DNA of 64,000 nucleotides from G963674685 sp963674685 (GTDB taxonomy: Bacteria > Lernaellota > Lernaellaia > JACKCT01): contig CAXXWT010000005.1 of the NCBI GenBank assembly GCA_963674685.2, forward strand, positions 248,001 to 312,000. Reading direction: 5' to 3'. Under the pieces are notes generated by a model. That model did not search any database. It was not told the DNA's origin and saw only the letters and a program-made list of their open reading frames with translations. The position numbers were made by a program, and so were the translations under genes. Positions 26,157-36,300 of the stretch are shown here, one piece after another. The first letter of the stretch is position 1; each line of letters starts with the position of its first letter.

Positions 26157-27047
26157 TCACCGATCCCTGGTGACGATATAACGCGCAATTTCCTTTAAGG
26201 CATCCGCCCGAGAATCGAAATCCCGCAATGCATCGAGGGATTCGTCCAGAAGTTTCAGCGCCAGGGATTTGGCGCCGTCCATCCCCATGAGAGCCGGGAA
26301 TGTCACCTTGCCGGCTTTGGCGTCGACGCCCGGAGTTTTCCCCAGCTTTTCCTCGTCGCCTTCCACGTCCAGAATGTCGTCGGCGACCTGAAAAGCCAGA
26401 CCGATGGAATATCCGTAATGGGTCAATGCTTTGATTTGCGCCTCGGAGCCTTTTCCCACCACCCCGCCGCACGCCAGGGACGCCGTGATCAGGGTCGCCG
26501 TTTTATGATGACACACGGATTTGACGCGCTCCAGATTGCTTGGTTTCCCCTCATAGATCATGTCGATGCTTTGCCCGCCCATGACGCCGGGCCAGCCGAT
26601 GGCCCGACTGAGAATGTGCGTGAGCGTCACGGCTCGCTGCGCGTCGATTTCTCCTTTGACGCATTGCCCGGAAATAATCTCGAAGGCCAGCGTGTGCAGG
26701 GCGCAGCCGGCCAGAAGCGCCTGGGCCTCGCCGTAAACTTTATGATTTGTCGCAATGCCGCGCCGTAAATCGTCATTGTCCATGCAGGGCAAGTCATCGT
26801 GAATCAAAGTAAACGTGTGGAGAATCTCCAGAGCGCATGCCACGGGAAGAGCCTGCTTTTCATCGCCGCCCACCGCATCGCAAGCCGCCAGCGTCAGAAT
26901 GGGCCGAATCCGCTTGCCGCCGGCCAGCGCGCTGTAGCGCATGGATTCAATCAGCGTTTTAAAAAGGTCGTTTTGAAGGTCGAGATATTGATTCAACTCG
27001 GCATCGACCAAAGACCTTTTTTTTTTCAGATAAGCATTGATGTGCAA
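26157..27047 (-). CDS. ispA: Farnesyl/geranyl-type polyprenyl diphosphate synthase
   Basis: A 296-residue short-chain trans-prenyltransferase with both Asp-rich motifs: the first, HDDLPCMDNDDLRRG, has the DDxxxxD spacing of bacterial enzymes; the second is FQVADDILD. Phe at position -5 from the first Asp fits a C15 product, so farnesyl diphosphate is the best guess; C20 is possible. It links isopentenyl units for UppS (49.6 kb) and for the reductase-type flavoprotein at 1.7 kb. The other conserved parts are GGKRIRPIL and KTATLI. dxr at 46.7 kb shows that isopentenyl units come from the MEP route. Confidence 0.92.
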   Translation of the reverse strand: MHINAYLKKKRSLVDAELNQYLDLQNDLFKTLIESMRYSALAGGKRIRPILTLAACDAVGGDEKQALPVACALEILHTFTLIHDDLPCMDNDDLRRGIATNHKVYGEAQALLAGCALHTLAFEIISGQCVKGEIDAQRAVTLTHILSRAIGWPGVMGGQSIDMIYEGKPSNLERVKSVCHHKTATLITASLACGGVVGKGSEAQIKALTHYGYSIGLAFQVADDILDVEGDEEKLGKTPGVDAKAGKVTFPALMGMDGAKSLALKLLDESLDALRDFDSRADALKEIARYIVTRDR

Positions 27048-27077
27048 GTCGCACCGTCCGGCCCGGTCATCGGGGTT

Positions 27078-27617
27078 CTACTGCGTGTCGTCGTCCGTGT
27101 CGTCGTCCGTGTCGTCGTCCGCGTCGTCGTCCGCGTCGTCGTTCATATCGTCATTGACATCGTCATCGTCGGCGTCATCGGCGTCGCCAGACTCCAACTC
27201 GTTGTCGATCTGGATCATGTCCGTATCGAATCCTTTGACGCAACCGTCTTCATGCGAGGCGACAACGCGAAAAAAGAGGTTGCAATACGGTTCGTCGGAT
27301 TTGCAGACGTCCTCGCCGGTGAACTGGCGCAGATAGCGAAACGCGTCGACGTCGCTGCGAACCAGGTCATAGGCTTTGCCCGCGGCCTCGCCGCTGGACA
27401 TATATAAATCGGCTCGGATGACCTCGATATCCGTATTGACGGACTTTTCCTTCAGAACGACGAGCAATTCAAAATTCGTATTCGCCCCCCCCGTTTCCGG
27501 GTAGAGTTGATACGTGGAAAAGGCAGGGCAATCCTCCTCGTCGTCCTTGCTTTCCCCGCACCCCGCCAAAAACGCCGCCAGGACGGCTATGACCAAAATC
27601 GATAAAAAGGGCTTCAA
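27078..27617 (-). CDS. Lipoprotein with Asp-rich C-terminal tail
   Basis: A 179-residue protein starting at TTG with AGGAGG five bases upstream. The lipobox is FLAGC after a good hydrophobic core, so it is predicted to be lipid-anchored. A ~120-residue domain of unknown family follows (CPAFSTYQLYPETGGANTN, VIRADLYMSSGEAAGKAYDL) with two Cys pairs (CKSDEPYC), then the protein ends in an Asp run of the DDDTDDDTDDD type. The gene DNA has microsatellite-like GTCGTC repeats there. No CGC end. Secreted beta-sandwich is likely; function unknown. Confidence 0.75.
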   Translation of the reverse strand: MKPFLSILVIAVLAAFLAGCGESKDDEEDCPAFSTYQLYPETGGANTNFELLVVLKEKSVNTDIEVIRADLYMSSGEAAGKAYDLVRSDVDAFRYLRQFTGEDVCKSDEPYCNLFFRVVASHEDGCVKGFDTDMIQIDNELESGDADDADDDDVNDDMNDDADDDADDDTDDDTDDDTQ

Positions 27618-27782
27618 ATTCGCCTCCTGAAATGGACCGGTTTTAGTTTGCCAGCGGGCATGAAGGGCGTCAAGCTTGCGGCGCGGTCTTTTGGGATTGA
27701 TACCAAAGAAATTATCGCGGATAATCCGCGCTGTGCGCACAATCGGCCAAACGGGCGTCTTTCAACAATCGAGGAGTATATT

Positions 27783-29666
27783 TTGAAAAAACTTATTGTA
27801 ACAATCAGCATCATCGCTTCGCTGCTTCTCGGCCTGGCGGTCGCCGGATGCAAAAAAGCCCGGGCGCCGCAAAATCCCAACGTGATAACCGTCGCGCCGA
27901 GCGATTACAACTTACGCCAAGACGACATGAAAAATGTTCTTGCCATGACGCGATCGCTGCTCGACGGCAAAGCCCTTCCCCAGGCCGCGGAGAATGTCGC
28001 AGCCCTTCAAGGCCGAGAAGTCTGGGTGTCCGTATTTCGTCCAGGCGTCCAGGGAGTCGAGGAGATGGGCGTCGCCCAAAGCCTTGTCGACGGTCTGAAA
28101 GACGCCGCAAAACGCCTGAAGTCAAATGATGACTTCAAAACCTATTTCGAAGGCAAGCTGGATTCGGCAAGAATCAAAATCTCCATTTTGAAAAAGAAAA
28201 ACACCGTGAAAAAAGGAACCTCTCTGCGCAGGCTTTCGAGGCGCCTTGAGCCCGGGGTTTACGGTCCAATGCTGATCGACAACGCGCGCATGTCCATCAA
28301 TCCCGACACAATCATCACGCATGGCTGGGGCATCGACCGCAGCACGGATCACGAACGCAATATGCGCATTTACGGGAAAAAAATGGCTGAAATGCAGCTT
28401 CGGCGGCTGATGCAAAAAGCCGGTCTGGAAAAAGACGCTTGGATGGGAATGGATATTTACCGCTTCTCGGTCTACAGCTTCGTGGACGCCAGGGCCGGAG
28501 GAGGCGGCAAGGCCGTTCCTTTATACCGGGCCAATCACTTGCTGCCCAAAGAAATATCGGAAGAGCAGGTTTTGAAAGGCGCTATAGCCGCCGGGGACCA
28601 CGTGCTTCATCTCATGGACTCGGAAACGGGAAAATTCGGTTACATCTATTATCCGGACCAGGATGAACTGTCCAAGGATTACAACATCGTCCGCCACGCG
28701 GGAACCGTGTGGGGACTTTTCAAACTTTATAACGAGACCGGCGAAAAACGATTTCTCGACGGCGGACTTAAAAGCTTCGAGTACCTGGAAAAAAGTTTTA
28801 AAACGCCCGAAGACAACAAAAATCTCATCCTGATCGATTACGCGGGCCGAGCTTATCTGGGCTCCATGGCCCTGGGGGCTCTGGCGACGGTGGAAATGCC
28901 CGCGGAGTTCATGTCCGACGAGCGCAAAGCCGCGCAGGAAAAACTCGGGAACTGTCTTTTGGCGTTTATCGATAACGACGGCCGGATATACATGACCTAC
29001 AAGCAACTCCAGGCCAAACGCCTGCCGAATGAGCAACCGGTGTATTTTCCCGGCGAAGCCGCTTTGGCGCTGATCAATCTTTACGAAAAGACCGGCGAGG
29101 AAAAATGGCTCGACGGAGCTTTAAAAATCGCCGATTTCCAGATCGGAGAATTCAAAAGGACAAATAAACCCGACAACTGGATGATCCAGGTCATGAGCCG
29201 CCTGTATCGGATCAAAAAGGACAATCGATACCGGGACATGGGCTTTCAAATGGCCGACTACAACGTAAAGCACCAGTATCGCCCTCAGCGGGAAAACTAT
29301 ACCTACCAGGATTATCACGGCGGGTTCGACAATTCCCGTCCGCCCAGAACCACGCCCTGCGGGAGCCGGACCGAAGCCATGGACGAGGCCTATCTGCTGG
29401 CCGTCGCCGCCGAAGACGCAGCCGCCATGAAAAGATACGGCGACGCCGTCGTCTGGGGCGCGTGGTTTATGCTCACCAACCAATTCCGGGATGAAAACAC
29501 ATATTACCTGCGCAATCCCGAGTACGCGATGGGCGGCATACGGGGCGGGCTGATCGCCAATGACATCCGCATCGATTACAACCAGCACGTCGCCATGGCC
29601 CTCATGGGCGCGCGAGCCGTTTGGCGCGACAGGCCCGATATGGACACCGCGGCTCTGTTTCGTTAA
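27783..29666 (+). CDS. Lipoprotein with an (alpha/alpha)-barrel glycosidase-like domain (tentative)
   Basis: The 627-residue protein starts at TTG with AGGAG seven bases upstream; the lipobox is LAVAGC. The N-terminal ~230 residues are mixed alpha/beta (NVLAMTRSLLDGKAL, VWVSVFRPGVQGVEEMG). The C-terminal ~380 residues show repeated helix pairs with aromatic and acidic residues (FGYIYYPDQDELSKDYNIVR, VWGLFKLYNETGEKRFL, YRIKKDNRYRDMGFQMADY), a pattern of (alpha/alpha)6 barrels such as glycosidases, epimerases and polysaccharide lyases. No catalytic residues can be assigned with certainty. It is followed by a small membrane protein and a sulfatase-fold lipoprotein, which suggests sugar or lipid modification outside the cell. 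Confidence 0.65.
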   Translation: MKKLIVTISIIASLLLGLAVAGCKKARAPQNPNVITVAPSDYNLRQDDMKNVLAMTRSLLDGKALPQAAENVAALQGREVWVSVFRPGVQGVEEMGVAQSLVDGLKDAAKRLKSNDDFKTYFEGKLDSARIKISILKKKNTVKKGTSLRRLSRRLEPGVYGPMLIDNARMSINPDTIITHGWGIDRSTDHERNMRIYGKKMAEMQLRRLMQKAGLEKDAWMGMDIYRFSVYSFVDARAGGGGKAVPLYRANHLLPKEISEEQVLKGAIAAGDHVLHLMDSETGKFGYIYYPDQDELSKDYNIVRHAGTVWGLFKLYNETGEKRFLDGGLKSFEYLEKSFKTPEDNKNLILIDYAGRAYLGSMALGALATVEMPAEFMSDERKAAQEKLGNCLLAFIDNDGRIYMTYKQLQAKRLPNEQPVYFPGEAALALINLYEKTGEEKWLDGALKIADFQIGEFKRTNKPDNWMIQVMSRLYRIKKDNRYRDMGFQMADYNVKHQYRPQRENYTYQDYHGGFDNSRPPRTTPCGSRTEAMDEAYLLAVAAEDAAAMKRYGDAVVWGAWFMLTNQFRDENTYYLRNPEYAMGGIRGGLIANDIRIDYNQHVAMALMGARAVWRDRPDMDTAALFR

Positions 29667-29677
29667 AAATAAAGGAA

Positions 29678-29881
29678 ATGCCCTATTGGATCAGCGCCGC
29701 ACCCATAGTCTTCATGATTTTCATGACCGGTTGGGCGATGATCATCAATCTGATTTCCTTTTGGGGCAAATCCCAGTGGCGCCTGGCGATCATCGGCGCG
29801 CCGGCGCTGTTGCTGGAAATCCGGGTGATCGTTGAAACCGCACTCGTCTTGAGGAGAAAAATAAACGAACCATGCGATTAA
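29678..29881 (+). CDS. Small two-helix membrane protein resembling the CstA C-terminus
   Basis: The ATG follows AAAGGAA directly, eleven bases after the previous stop. The 67 residues make two hydrophobic helices (APIVFMIFMTGWAMIINLI and LAIIGAPALLLEIRVIVE). The sequence looks like the last two helices of the carbon-starvation peptide transporter CstA, without the rest. The end overlaps the start of the sulfatase-fold gene by ten bases, so it belongs to that operon. It may be a real accessory subunit or a gene fragment; no close match is claimed. Confidence 0.5.
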   Translation: MPYWISAAPIVFMIFMTGWAMIINLISFWGKSQWRLAIIGAPALLLEIRVIVETALVLRRKINEPCD

Positions 29882-31320
29882 AACAAAGACATCATCATCG
29901 TCGCCCCCGGCTGCGATACACCGGGATAGCGGCGATGCTTATAGCTTTCGCAATCCTGACCGGTTGTCATTCCGGCTCCCGGAAAGATTCACAGCGAATC
30001 AACCGGAATCTTATCCTCATCAGCATCGATTCGTTGCGGGCCGATCATGTCGGCTGTTACGGCTACGGCAAATCGACGACTCCCTTCCTGGACGAGTTTT
30101 CCAGGCAAGGCGTGAGATTCAACAACAGCTACTCCAGTTCCTCCTGGACTCTTCCGTCTCACGCGTCGCTGTTTACCGGATTGACTCCGACAACGCACGG
30201 CGTTGTAAAATTCAAATCCAGTCTGAAACCGTGGAAAAACACGCTGCCCGGGATTGCTCAGGAAAAAGGTTTAAAGACCATCGCCGTCGTTTGCGCTCCT
30301 TTATTAAAAAAACGATACGGCTTGCACCAGGGATTCGACGTCTATGACACGGACCTGATCCCCCCGGAATACGAAGAGGCGCTTATCTCCAAAGTCGCCG
30401 CGCGCGTGACCGACAAGGCTCTGGGGTACGTGGATAAAAACCGTGACAATCCGTTTTTCCTGTTCCTGCATTACTGGGATGTTCATTACGATTACAATCC
30501 GCCGGAAAAATATGCGAACATGTTCGATCCCGAATACGACGGAAAAATCGACGGCTTGAACATCCGGTATCGGAAAGACATGACCTCGGATATGGATAAG
30601 CGGGATTTGCAGCATATCGTCTCATTGTATGACGGCGAAATCCGCTACACGGATGATGAGATTGGGCGCCTGATCACAGGCCTGGACCAGCGCGGCTTGA
30701 GCTCGAAAACCATGGTGGTTATCACGTCCGATCACGGCGAGGAATTTCTGGAACATGGATGGAAAGGGCACACCAACACATGTTATGAGGAAGTCATCAA
30801 AGTGCCCCTCCTCATGAAAATACCCTGGGTGAAAACTCTCGCTCCCGTCGTGGATGATTATGTATCAACCATTGATCTGTTCCCGACGATATTGTCGGCC
30901 TTGGGGATAAAACATGAAGAGCTTGCTCTTCAAGGCATGAATGTCATCGACACTTTTTCCAAAAACAAAAAACTGGAAAGAAGCTTTATCACCGCGGAAA
31001 CCAGATACGGTCAAATTGCTCCGCCTTTGACAAGTGTGGGTCCCTGGAAAGCCCTTATTTTACCGGACCGTCAGAAATTTCACTATTACGGCAAGAAATC
31101 CAAAGGATATTCGTCTTTGCTGTTTGATTTAAAAAACGATCCGCATGAGTTGAATAACTTGTCGGAGAAAAAAGAAGATTTAACGAATCGCTATCGCGAA
31201 GCCCTGAAACATGAGTTAACGATCCAAAAAAAGCTGAAAAAGAAATTGGATCTTTCGAAAAACAAGACTCTCGATACACAGACCGGCGAGCTACTTAAAG
31301 GCCTCGGGTATATTCAATAG
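29872..31320 (+). CDS. Sulfatase-fold lipoprotein with Thr at the nucleophile site
   Basis: A 482-residue lipoprotein (lipobox ILTGC) of the alkaline phosphatase superfamily: LILISIDSLRADHVGCYGYG holds the first metal ligands, WTLPSHASLFTGLTPTTHGV the nucleophile region and VVITSDHGEEFLEHGW the last metal ligands. True sulfatases have C-x-P-S-R or S-x-P-S-R, modified to formylglycine; here it is T-L-P-S-H, as in phosphotransferase-like members. So a phosphoester or phosphonate target, or phosphoethanolamine-type transfer, is at least as likely as a sulfate ester. The ATG overlaps the small membrane gene. The last third is Lys-rich. Confidence 0.87.
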   Translation: MRLKQRHHHRRPRLRYTGIAAMLIAFAILTGCHSGSRKDSQRINRNLILISIDSLRADHVGCYGYGKSTTPFLDEFSRQGVRFNNSYSSSSWTLPSHASLFTGLTPTTHGVVKFKSSLKPWKNTLPGIAQEKGLKTIAVVCAPLLKKRYGLHQGFDVYDTDLIPPEYEEALISKVAARVTDKALGYVDKNRDNPFFLFLHYWDVHYDYNPPEKYANMFDPEYDGKIDGLNIRYRKDMTSDMDKRDLQHIVSLYDGEIRYTDDEIGRLITGLDQRGLSSKTMVVITSDHGEEFLEHGWKGHTNTCYEEVIKVPLLMKIPWVKTLAPVVDDYVSTIDLFPTILSALGIKHEELALQGMNVIDTFSKNKKLERSFITAETRYGQIAPPLTSVGPWKALILPDRQKFHYYGKKSKGYSSLLFDLKNDPHELNNLSEKKEDLTNRYREALKHELTIQKKLKKKLDLSKNKTLDTQTGELLKGLGYIQ

Positions 31321-31334
31321 ATTCGCGTCATCGC

Positions 31335-33062
31335 CTAAGGCATGCGCACCTGGAAGAAAATGTCGCCGAATTTCAGTTTGTCCATGTGGTTGATGCGCCC
31401 TTTGCGGACTTTCTTACCGTTGATGAAAGTGCCGTTTTTGCTTCTCAGATCCTTCACGACGTAATGGCCGCGCTCCAGTTTGATCCGGGCGTGTTTTTTA
31501 TCCACGGACGGATGCGGGATGTGTATGTCCACATCGCCCAATCCCGCCGAGCCCACCAGCACGATGTCATGAATCAGTTCGAAAACCTGCTGCTTTCCGC
31601 TGGGATCCTGCATCACGATGGACGGATTGATGATGACGCTCGACAAGTCGGCCGCATCGGAGAAAAATTGCTTTTCCTGCTCGCTGAAATCCTCTTGCTC
31701 CTCTTGCTCATCGGGAATACGCTCGACTTCCATGTCGCCAAAGAAGGCTTTATCCTCTTCGGATAAAGGCGTAATGGCGTCCGCAATGGCGTCAGCCACG
31801 GCGCTGGATGCGGCATCGGAAGCCGCCTCGATAATGCTTTCCTCATCCTCGACGACTTCCTCGGAAATGATCTCCTCGTCCACGTCCTCGGGTTCCGGTT
31901 CAAAAACATCGCCCTGATCGCCGGATTCCACAATAACAGTTTCGTTGGCGCTATAGCCTTTTGAAGCGGCGTCATCCGGCTCATAGACCGGAGTTTTTAT
32001 CGTCTCGGCCCACGGATCGCTCCTTCGGGCGGTTTCCGGTGCTTCGACTTTTTCTATCGCATCGTCCTCGATGATCTCTTCCGGCTCGAAGATTTCCTCC
32101 GGCTCAAAAACTTCTTCCTCTTCCTCGACGCTTTCCGGTTCGTAGGGTTCTTCGACCGGCTGATCCTGCACGGCTACATCTTCCGCCGCCGGCTCATCCA
32201 CTGCATCATAGGGTTTTGTTTCGACCAGATTCGGATCGTACTCGGGTTCCGGCGGGCTGACCGGCGCCGGCTGATCATCATCTTCGCTTTCGTCCGGTTC
32301 GTATACATCCTCATCCGCGTCTTGCGCCGGTTCATAAACATTTTCATCGGCGTCTTGCGCGGGATCATAAGCATCATCATCGCCCGCATAATCATCCGTC
32401 GGGCTGAGGTCTTCATCAAGGTCCGCCGCCGGGTTTTCTTCGGGCGCAGCCTCATATTCCGGCATCTCCGGCGCTTTCCCGCCCAGTTCCTCAAGCCGTC
32501 TCGTGTTTTCCCGAATATCCTGATCAAGCTGCTTTTCTTTAGCCTTTAATTCGTCGAGCATGGCGACGGCGGAAGCGATGGAGGCCTGGAATTCCTCTTC
32601 GGTTTCAAACTCGTCCATCTCTTTTCTGAATTCCATTTCCTCGATCGTATCGGAAGGCTCGACCATCTGCTGGTGCAACGTCTCTTTTTCCCGGCCGAAG
32701 CGCGCCATGCGCTCCTCGATCTCGGCGCGTTCCTGCTCCTCGCGCCGCCTTCGTTCCTCCTGTTCGCGACGCCTTTTTTCCTCTATTTCAGCCTGGCGTA
32801 TTGCTTCCAGATCGTTTTTGATATCGGCGATTCGCCGGTCGGCGGCGGCGACCTTTTCGCTGAGTTCATCTCGCTTTTCGATATATCCGGATACGACTTT
32901 TTGAAAAATTTCCGGCTTGACCTTGTCGCGGCGCGTTTCAGCCTTCTCGATTTTGGCTTTGACGACATCAAGTTCGGCCGCGGCCAGATCCCGGTCCATT
33001 TCCATGTCTTCCAGGAGGCCGATAAGTTCCTTTTTACTTTTTCCAGATTCTGCCATAGTCAT
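31335..33062 (-). CDS. FHA-domain protein with coiled coil and acidic linker
   Basis: The 575-residue protein has three parts: an N-terminal coiled coil (about residues 1-200) with charged runs such as KRRREQEERRRREEQERAE; a long Glu/Asp/Pro-rich linker with repeats like DADENVYEPAQ and EEIFEPEEI; and a C-terminal FHA domain of about 100 residues with VLVGSAG, HPSVDKKHARI and DLRSKNGTFINGKKVRKG. FHA domains bind phosphothreonine, so a partner kinase is expected but not seen here. A close ATG two codons later is equally possible. Cytoplasmic. Long disordered linkers between coiled coil and FHA suggest a scaffold. Confidence 0.88.
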   Translation of the reverse strand: MTMAESGKSKKELIGLLEDMEMDRDLAAAELDVVKAKIEKAETRRDKVKPEIFQKVVSGYIEKRDELSEKVAAADRRIADIKNDLEAIRQAEIEEKRRREQEERRRREEQERAEIEERMARFGREKETLHQQMVEPSDTIEEMEFRKEMDEFETEEEFQASIASAVAMLDELKAKEKQLDQDIRENTRRLEELGGKAPEMPEYEAAPEENPAADLDEDLSPTDDYAGDDDAYDPAQDADENVYEPAQDADEDVYEPDESEDDDQPAPVSPPEPEYDPNLVETKPYDAVDEPAAEDVAVQDQPVEEPYEPESVEEEEEVFEPEEIFEPEEIIEDDAIEKVEAPETARRSDPWAETIKTPVYEPDDAASKGYSANETVIVESGDQGDVFEPEPEDVDEEIISEEVVEDEESIIEAASDAASSAVADAIADAITPLSEEDKAFFGDMEVERIPDEQEEQEDFSEQEKQFFSDAADLSSVIINPSIVMQDPSGKQQVFELIHDIVLVGSAGLGDVDIHIPHPSVDKKHARIKLERGHYVVKDLRSKNGTFINGKKVRKGRINHMDKLKFGDIFFQVRMP

Positions 33063-33310
33063 TCGTCCCTTGAAAATTACGTTGCCGACTTCATGAGTCG
33101 AAACACTCACAAATGCCTTATAACACCGGTGAAACCAATCCGCAAAATACGATTCAACATACTTTTTCACCTCTTGGCCGTCAATACGCGAAATTCCCAC
33201 ATACAATGCGATTTTCCGCCAAACAGGCAAACCATGAAGCCGCTTTTAAGCTCCTTTTTCCCGGAATCCTTCTTGAATCTCATTTTGATGCAAATTACTA
33301 TGGCCCGGTG

Positions 33311-36300
33311 ATGAAATCGAAATACGGAATCATCGGACTTCCCATAACGATTCTGGCGGCTGTCGCCCTTTTTTTGAGCCTGTCGAACTGCGGGGAGGAA
33401 GAGGAATACGGCGTCTGTCTCAGGGACGGTTCGGCGCTTTTCGCCGGATACATTTATCCCGACGGCCGCCGCGAAGTCGACGTGGAAAATTTCACGACCG
33501 AGGCGGCGCCGGGCGACACGCTGAACTGGACGATCAATTACATTGCGCAAGCTTCGTGGTGGCCGGACTACGCAGACAAAATCAACGACGTCAAATTCGT
33601 CGCTTCGGCCAGGCGCATATGCGACGCGCAGGGCCGTTATCGGGACCAGGACGCGTATTATTATTCGACCTACCTGACTCCCGCCGGCCTGCCCGTGGAG
33701 GGCTTTCAATACTTCATCGCCAACAGCGCCGTGGGCGGTCCGTACAAGACCCCCCTGGATCACGCGCAGTCCATGCCGCCCGACGGCATCCGGGCGACCG
33801 AAGACGGTTTTCAGTTCTCGCTTCCCGTCGCCATGAAGCTGGACGAGGATTTCCCTCCCGGTCTTTACAGAATCGAAATTGAGTTTTTCGCGCATTACAA
33901 GGATTCCTGGATTCCCCTGCACACGCTGCCCGGCCTCGACTCTCAAATTTCCGGTTGCGCGCAAGGGTACGAAAACATTTTTTACAACAAAATCCTGCTG
34001 CCCCCGATGCGCATCGGAAAAATCAAGCAACCCCGCATGATCTGGACTCTCTTTTCTTCCCATCCCAGCGGCGGCGTCAGCGGCGGCGTCGCCGAAGAGG
34101 ACAAGCCTTACTTCGCCTTGTCCAACAGGGTGAAACTGCCGTCGCAATATATCCTGCCCTGCCGCCCGGATCGCGAAAAATGCGTTTATCGCATCGAGCC
34201 CGACCTGCCCACCGTGCACGGCATGTCTTTATTCATGGCGAAGCAATACCCGTATGAAAAGCTTAAAATCGATTACGGCAAGGGCCGCATTTCCGTTTCC
34301 GTCACCAAACCGGACGGCGCGCGGGAAAACCTGGGAACGCATCCTATCCGCTTCCGAGGTTTTTCCGGCCCGAAGATTTTATCCGGAGATTTCACTTATC
34401 GTTTCGATCAGTTCGGGCTTTATGAAATTTCCATGACCGGCGACCAGTACGATATTTATGGGAACCGTTACGAGGCCGGCGGCACGTATAAAGTATGGGT
34501 GGCCTATCCCATCACTTTCGCCACGGGCATCAAACCGGGCAATCCCATGCGCGTCGGCGGGTATTATCCGCCGGCGGCCACGCTCAATCCGCCGGTGCCC
34601 GCCGAGGTCAAAGCGTCCGTTTCGTTTTATCCCGGAACCCATCCGCAAGATTCGGCGCATGTCCGTTACGAAGGCAAGGCGCAAAGATTCGGTTATTACT
34701 TCCCCGACGGATCGACGCCGTTGTACCGGTTCCCGGAGCCCGGCGAATATCTATTCGATATTTTCGCATATTATAAAGACGATCGCGGCAGAGTTTATAT
34801 GGGCAACATGAAAAACGCTTCGGTGGTTTTGCCGTCGGAAGCCAATATGACCATCGTCGGAGCGCCTCCCGGCTCATACGACCGGGCCGGCGACCTGAGC
34901 AATACCCTGAACGGCGATTTCAGCCAGAATCAGGGAACGATACATTTCCCCTATAAATCGGGCGACAATATCTATTTTCCGGGCAATCCGCTGTTTTATC
35001 AGTTCATTCAACCTTCCATGAGCGTGCTGGACGAAAACGGAAAAATTCAGGCCTATCTCGATGAGTATTTTCCTCCGAATATCATCAATCTATACAGCGG
35101 CGCCGGCAAAACCGACAGAATGATCCTGGATTCCGCGACCTTTCCGGGATGCAAGGAGCAGTTGCGTTATCACGCCAACGCAAAATCCGATAAGCCCCTG
35201 GTTCCCCTTTTAAGTTCCACGCCATCGCGCTACTCCCCATTCGAGTACCCCGAACTGGTCGATCACCGGGGCTATTTTTATTACACCACTTCGCGCCCCG
35301 GCTTTCCCGTGTATTTCGTGATCGGCGATTCGACGATTGCGGAAAATTACTGGGGCGACGGATTCACCGATTACAAAAAGACGGTCGGGGCCGCTTCCCG
35401 GGGCGATCAGCCGGGGGATATTTATTGGTCCGTCATCACCGGTTTGTATACGGATCAAGTCCATGATGAAGCCATGTACGGCGTCTACGGTTCCGGCGGC
35501 GTCGCCCTGCCCCGGGGCGACGGTTTTTACGGCGACAGCTCGCCTTTCGCCCGGCCCGCGGCGACAATCAACGGAGTCAACCTGGACATCTACGCGGGCG
35601 TGGGCCCGGCGCCGGGAACGATCTACGAAACCGGAGCGGTGAAAGGCGTCGGCTCCGTCGCCATCCCCATGGTCCCGCACGACGCCGAAATCATCATCGA
35701 AAAGCCCGACGGCGCCGCGCATGAGTGCCGCGGGAGAGCGGACGAAATCGGCAACTTCATCTGCCCGGCGGGTCCGATCATTTTCGATCTTCCCGGCGTC
35801 TACAAAGTTTATACGGATTACCGCGAAGGAGAATTCCGCGGCAACTGTCCCGGCTCGCGCAACGGATGGTATCGCGTTTACGCCGTGGAAAAGGACAGCC
35901 CCTGCCGCGTGCTTTTCGATCCGTCCGTTTCCGGCGCGGTGGATTTTGACGCGCCTTTGAATATTCGCGGCCGAATCACAACCGCGCTTCACGACGCCAG
36001 GCTCTACTACTCCGTCGTCGCCCCGGGAATTCTGATCGACGAAGGCGATGCGCCGTTAAACGGCGAACAATTTGAATTCTCGATATTCCCCCGTGAAATA
36101 TGCGCACAGTTTTTCAACTTGCACGACAACATTATTCCGATAGGCATCGACCCCCCGTTAATCGACACGCGGAATTTATGGAAGCTGCCGCAATTGCTGA
36201 TCGGCGGCCTTAAGGAAAAGCAGCTTTCCGACACGATGGAAATCGATGTTTTCATCGAAGGACGCGATGAAAACGACAGGCTGCTGACGGCGGGCGGGAA

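Noticed and set aside
26799..27407. 202-codon plus-strand frame with Val-Arg-Val repeats
   Set aside because: It is the reverse complement of an Asp-repeat lipoprotein tail and part of the prenyltransferase gene.
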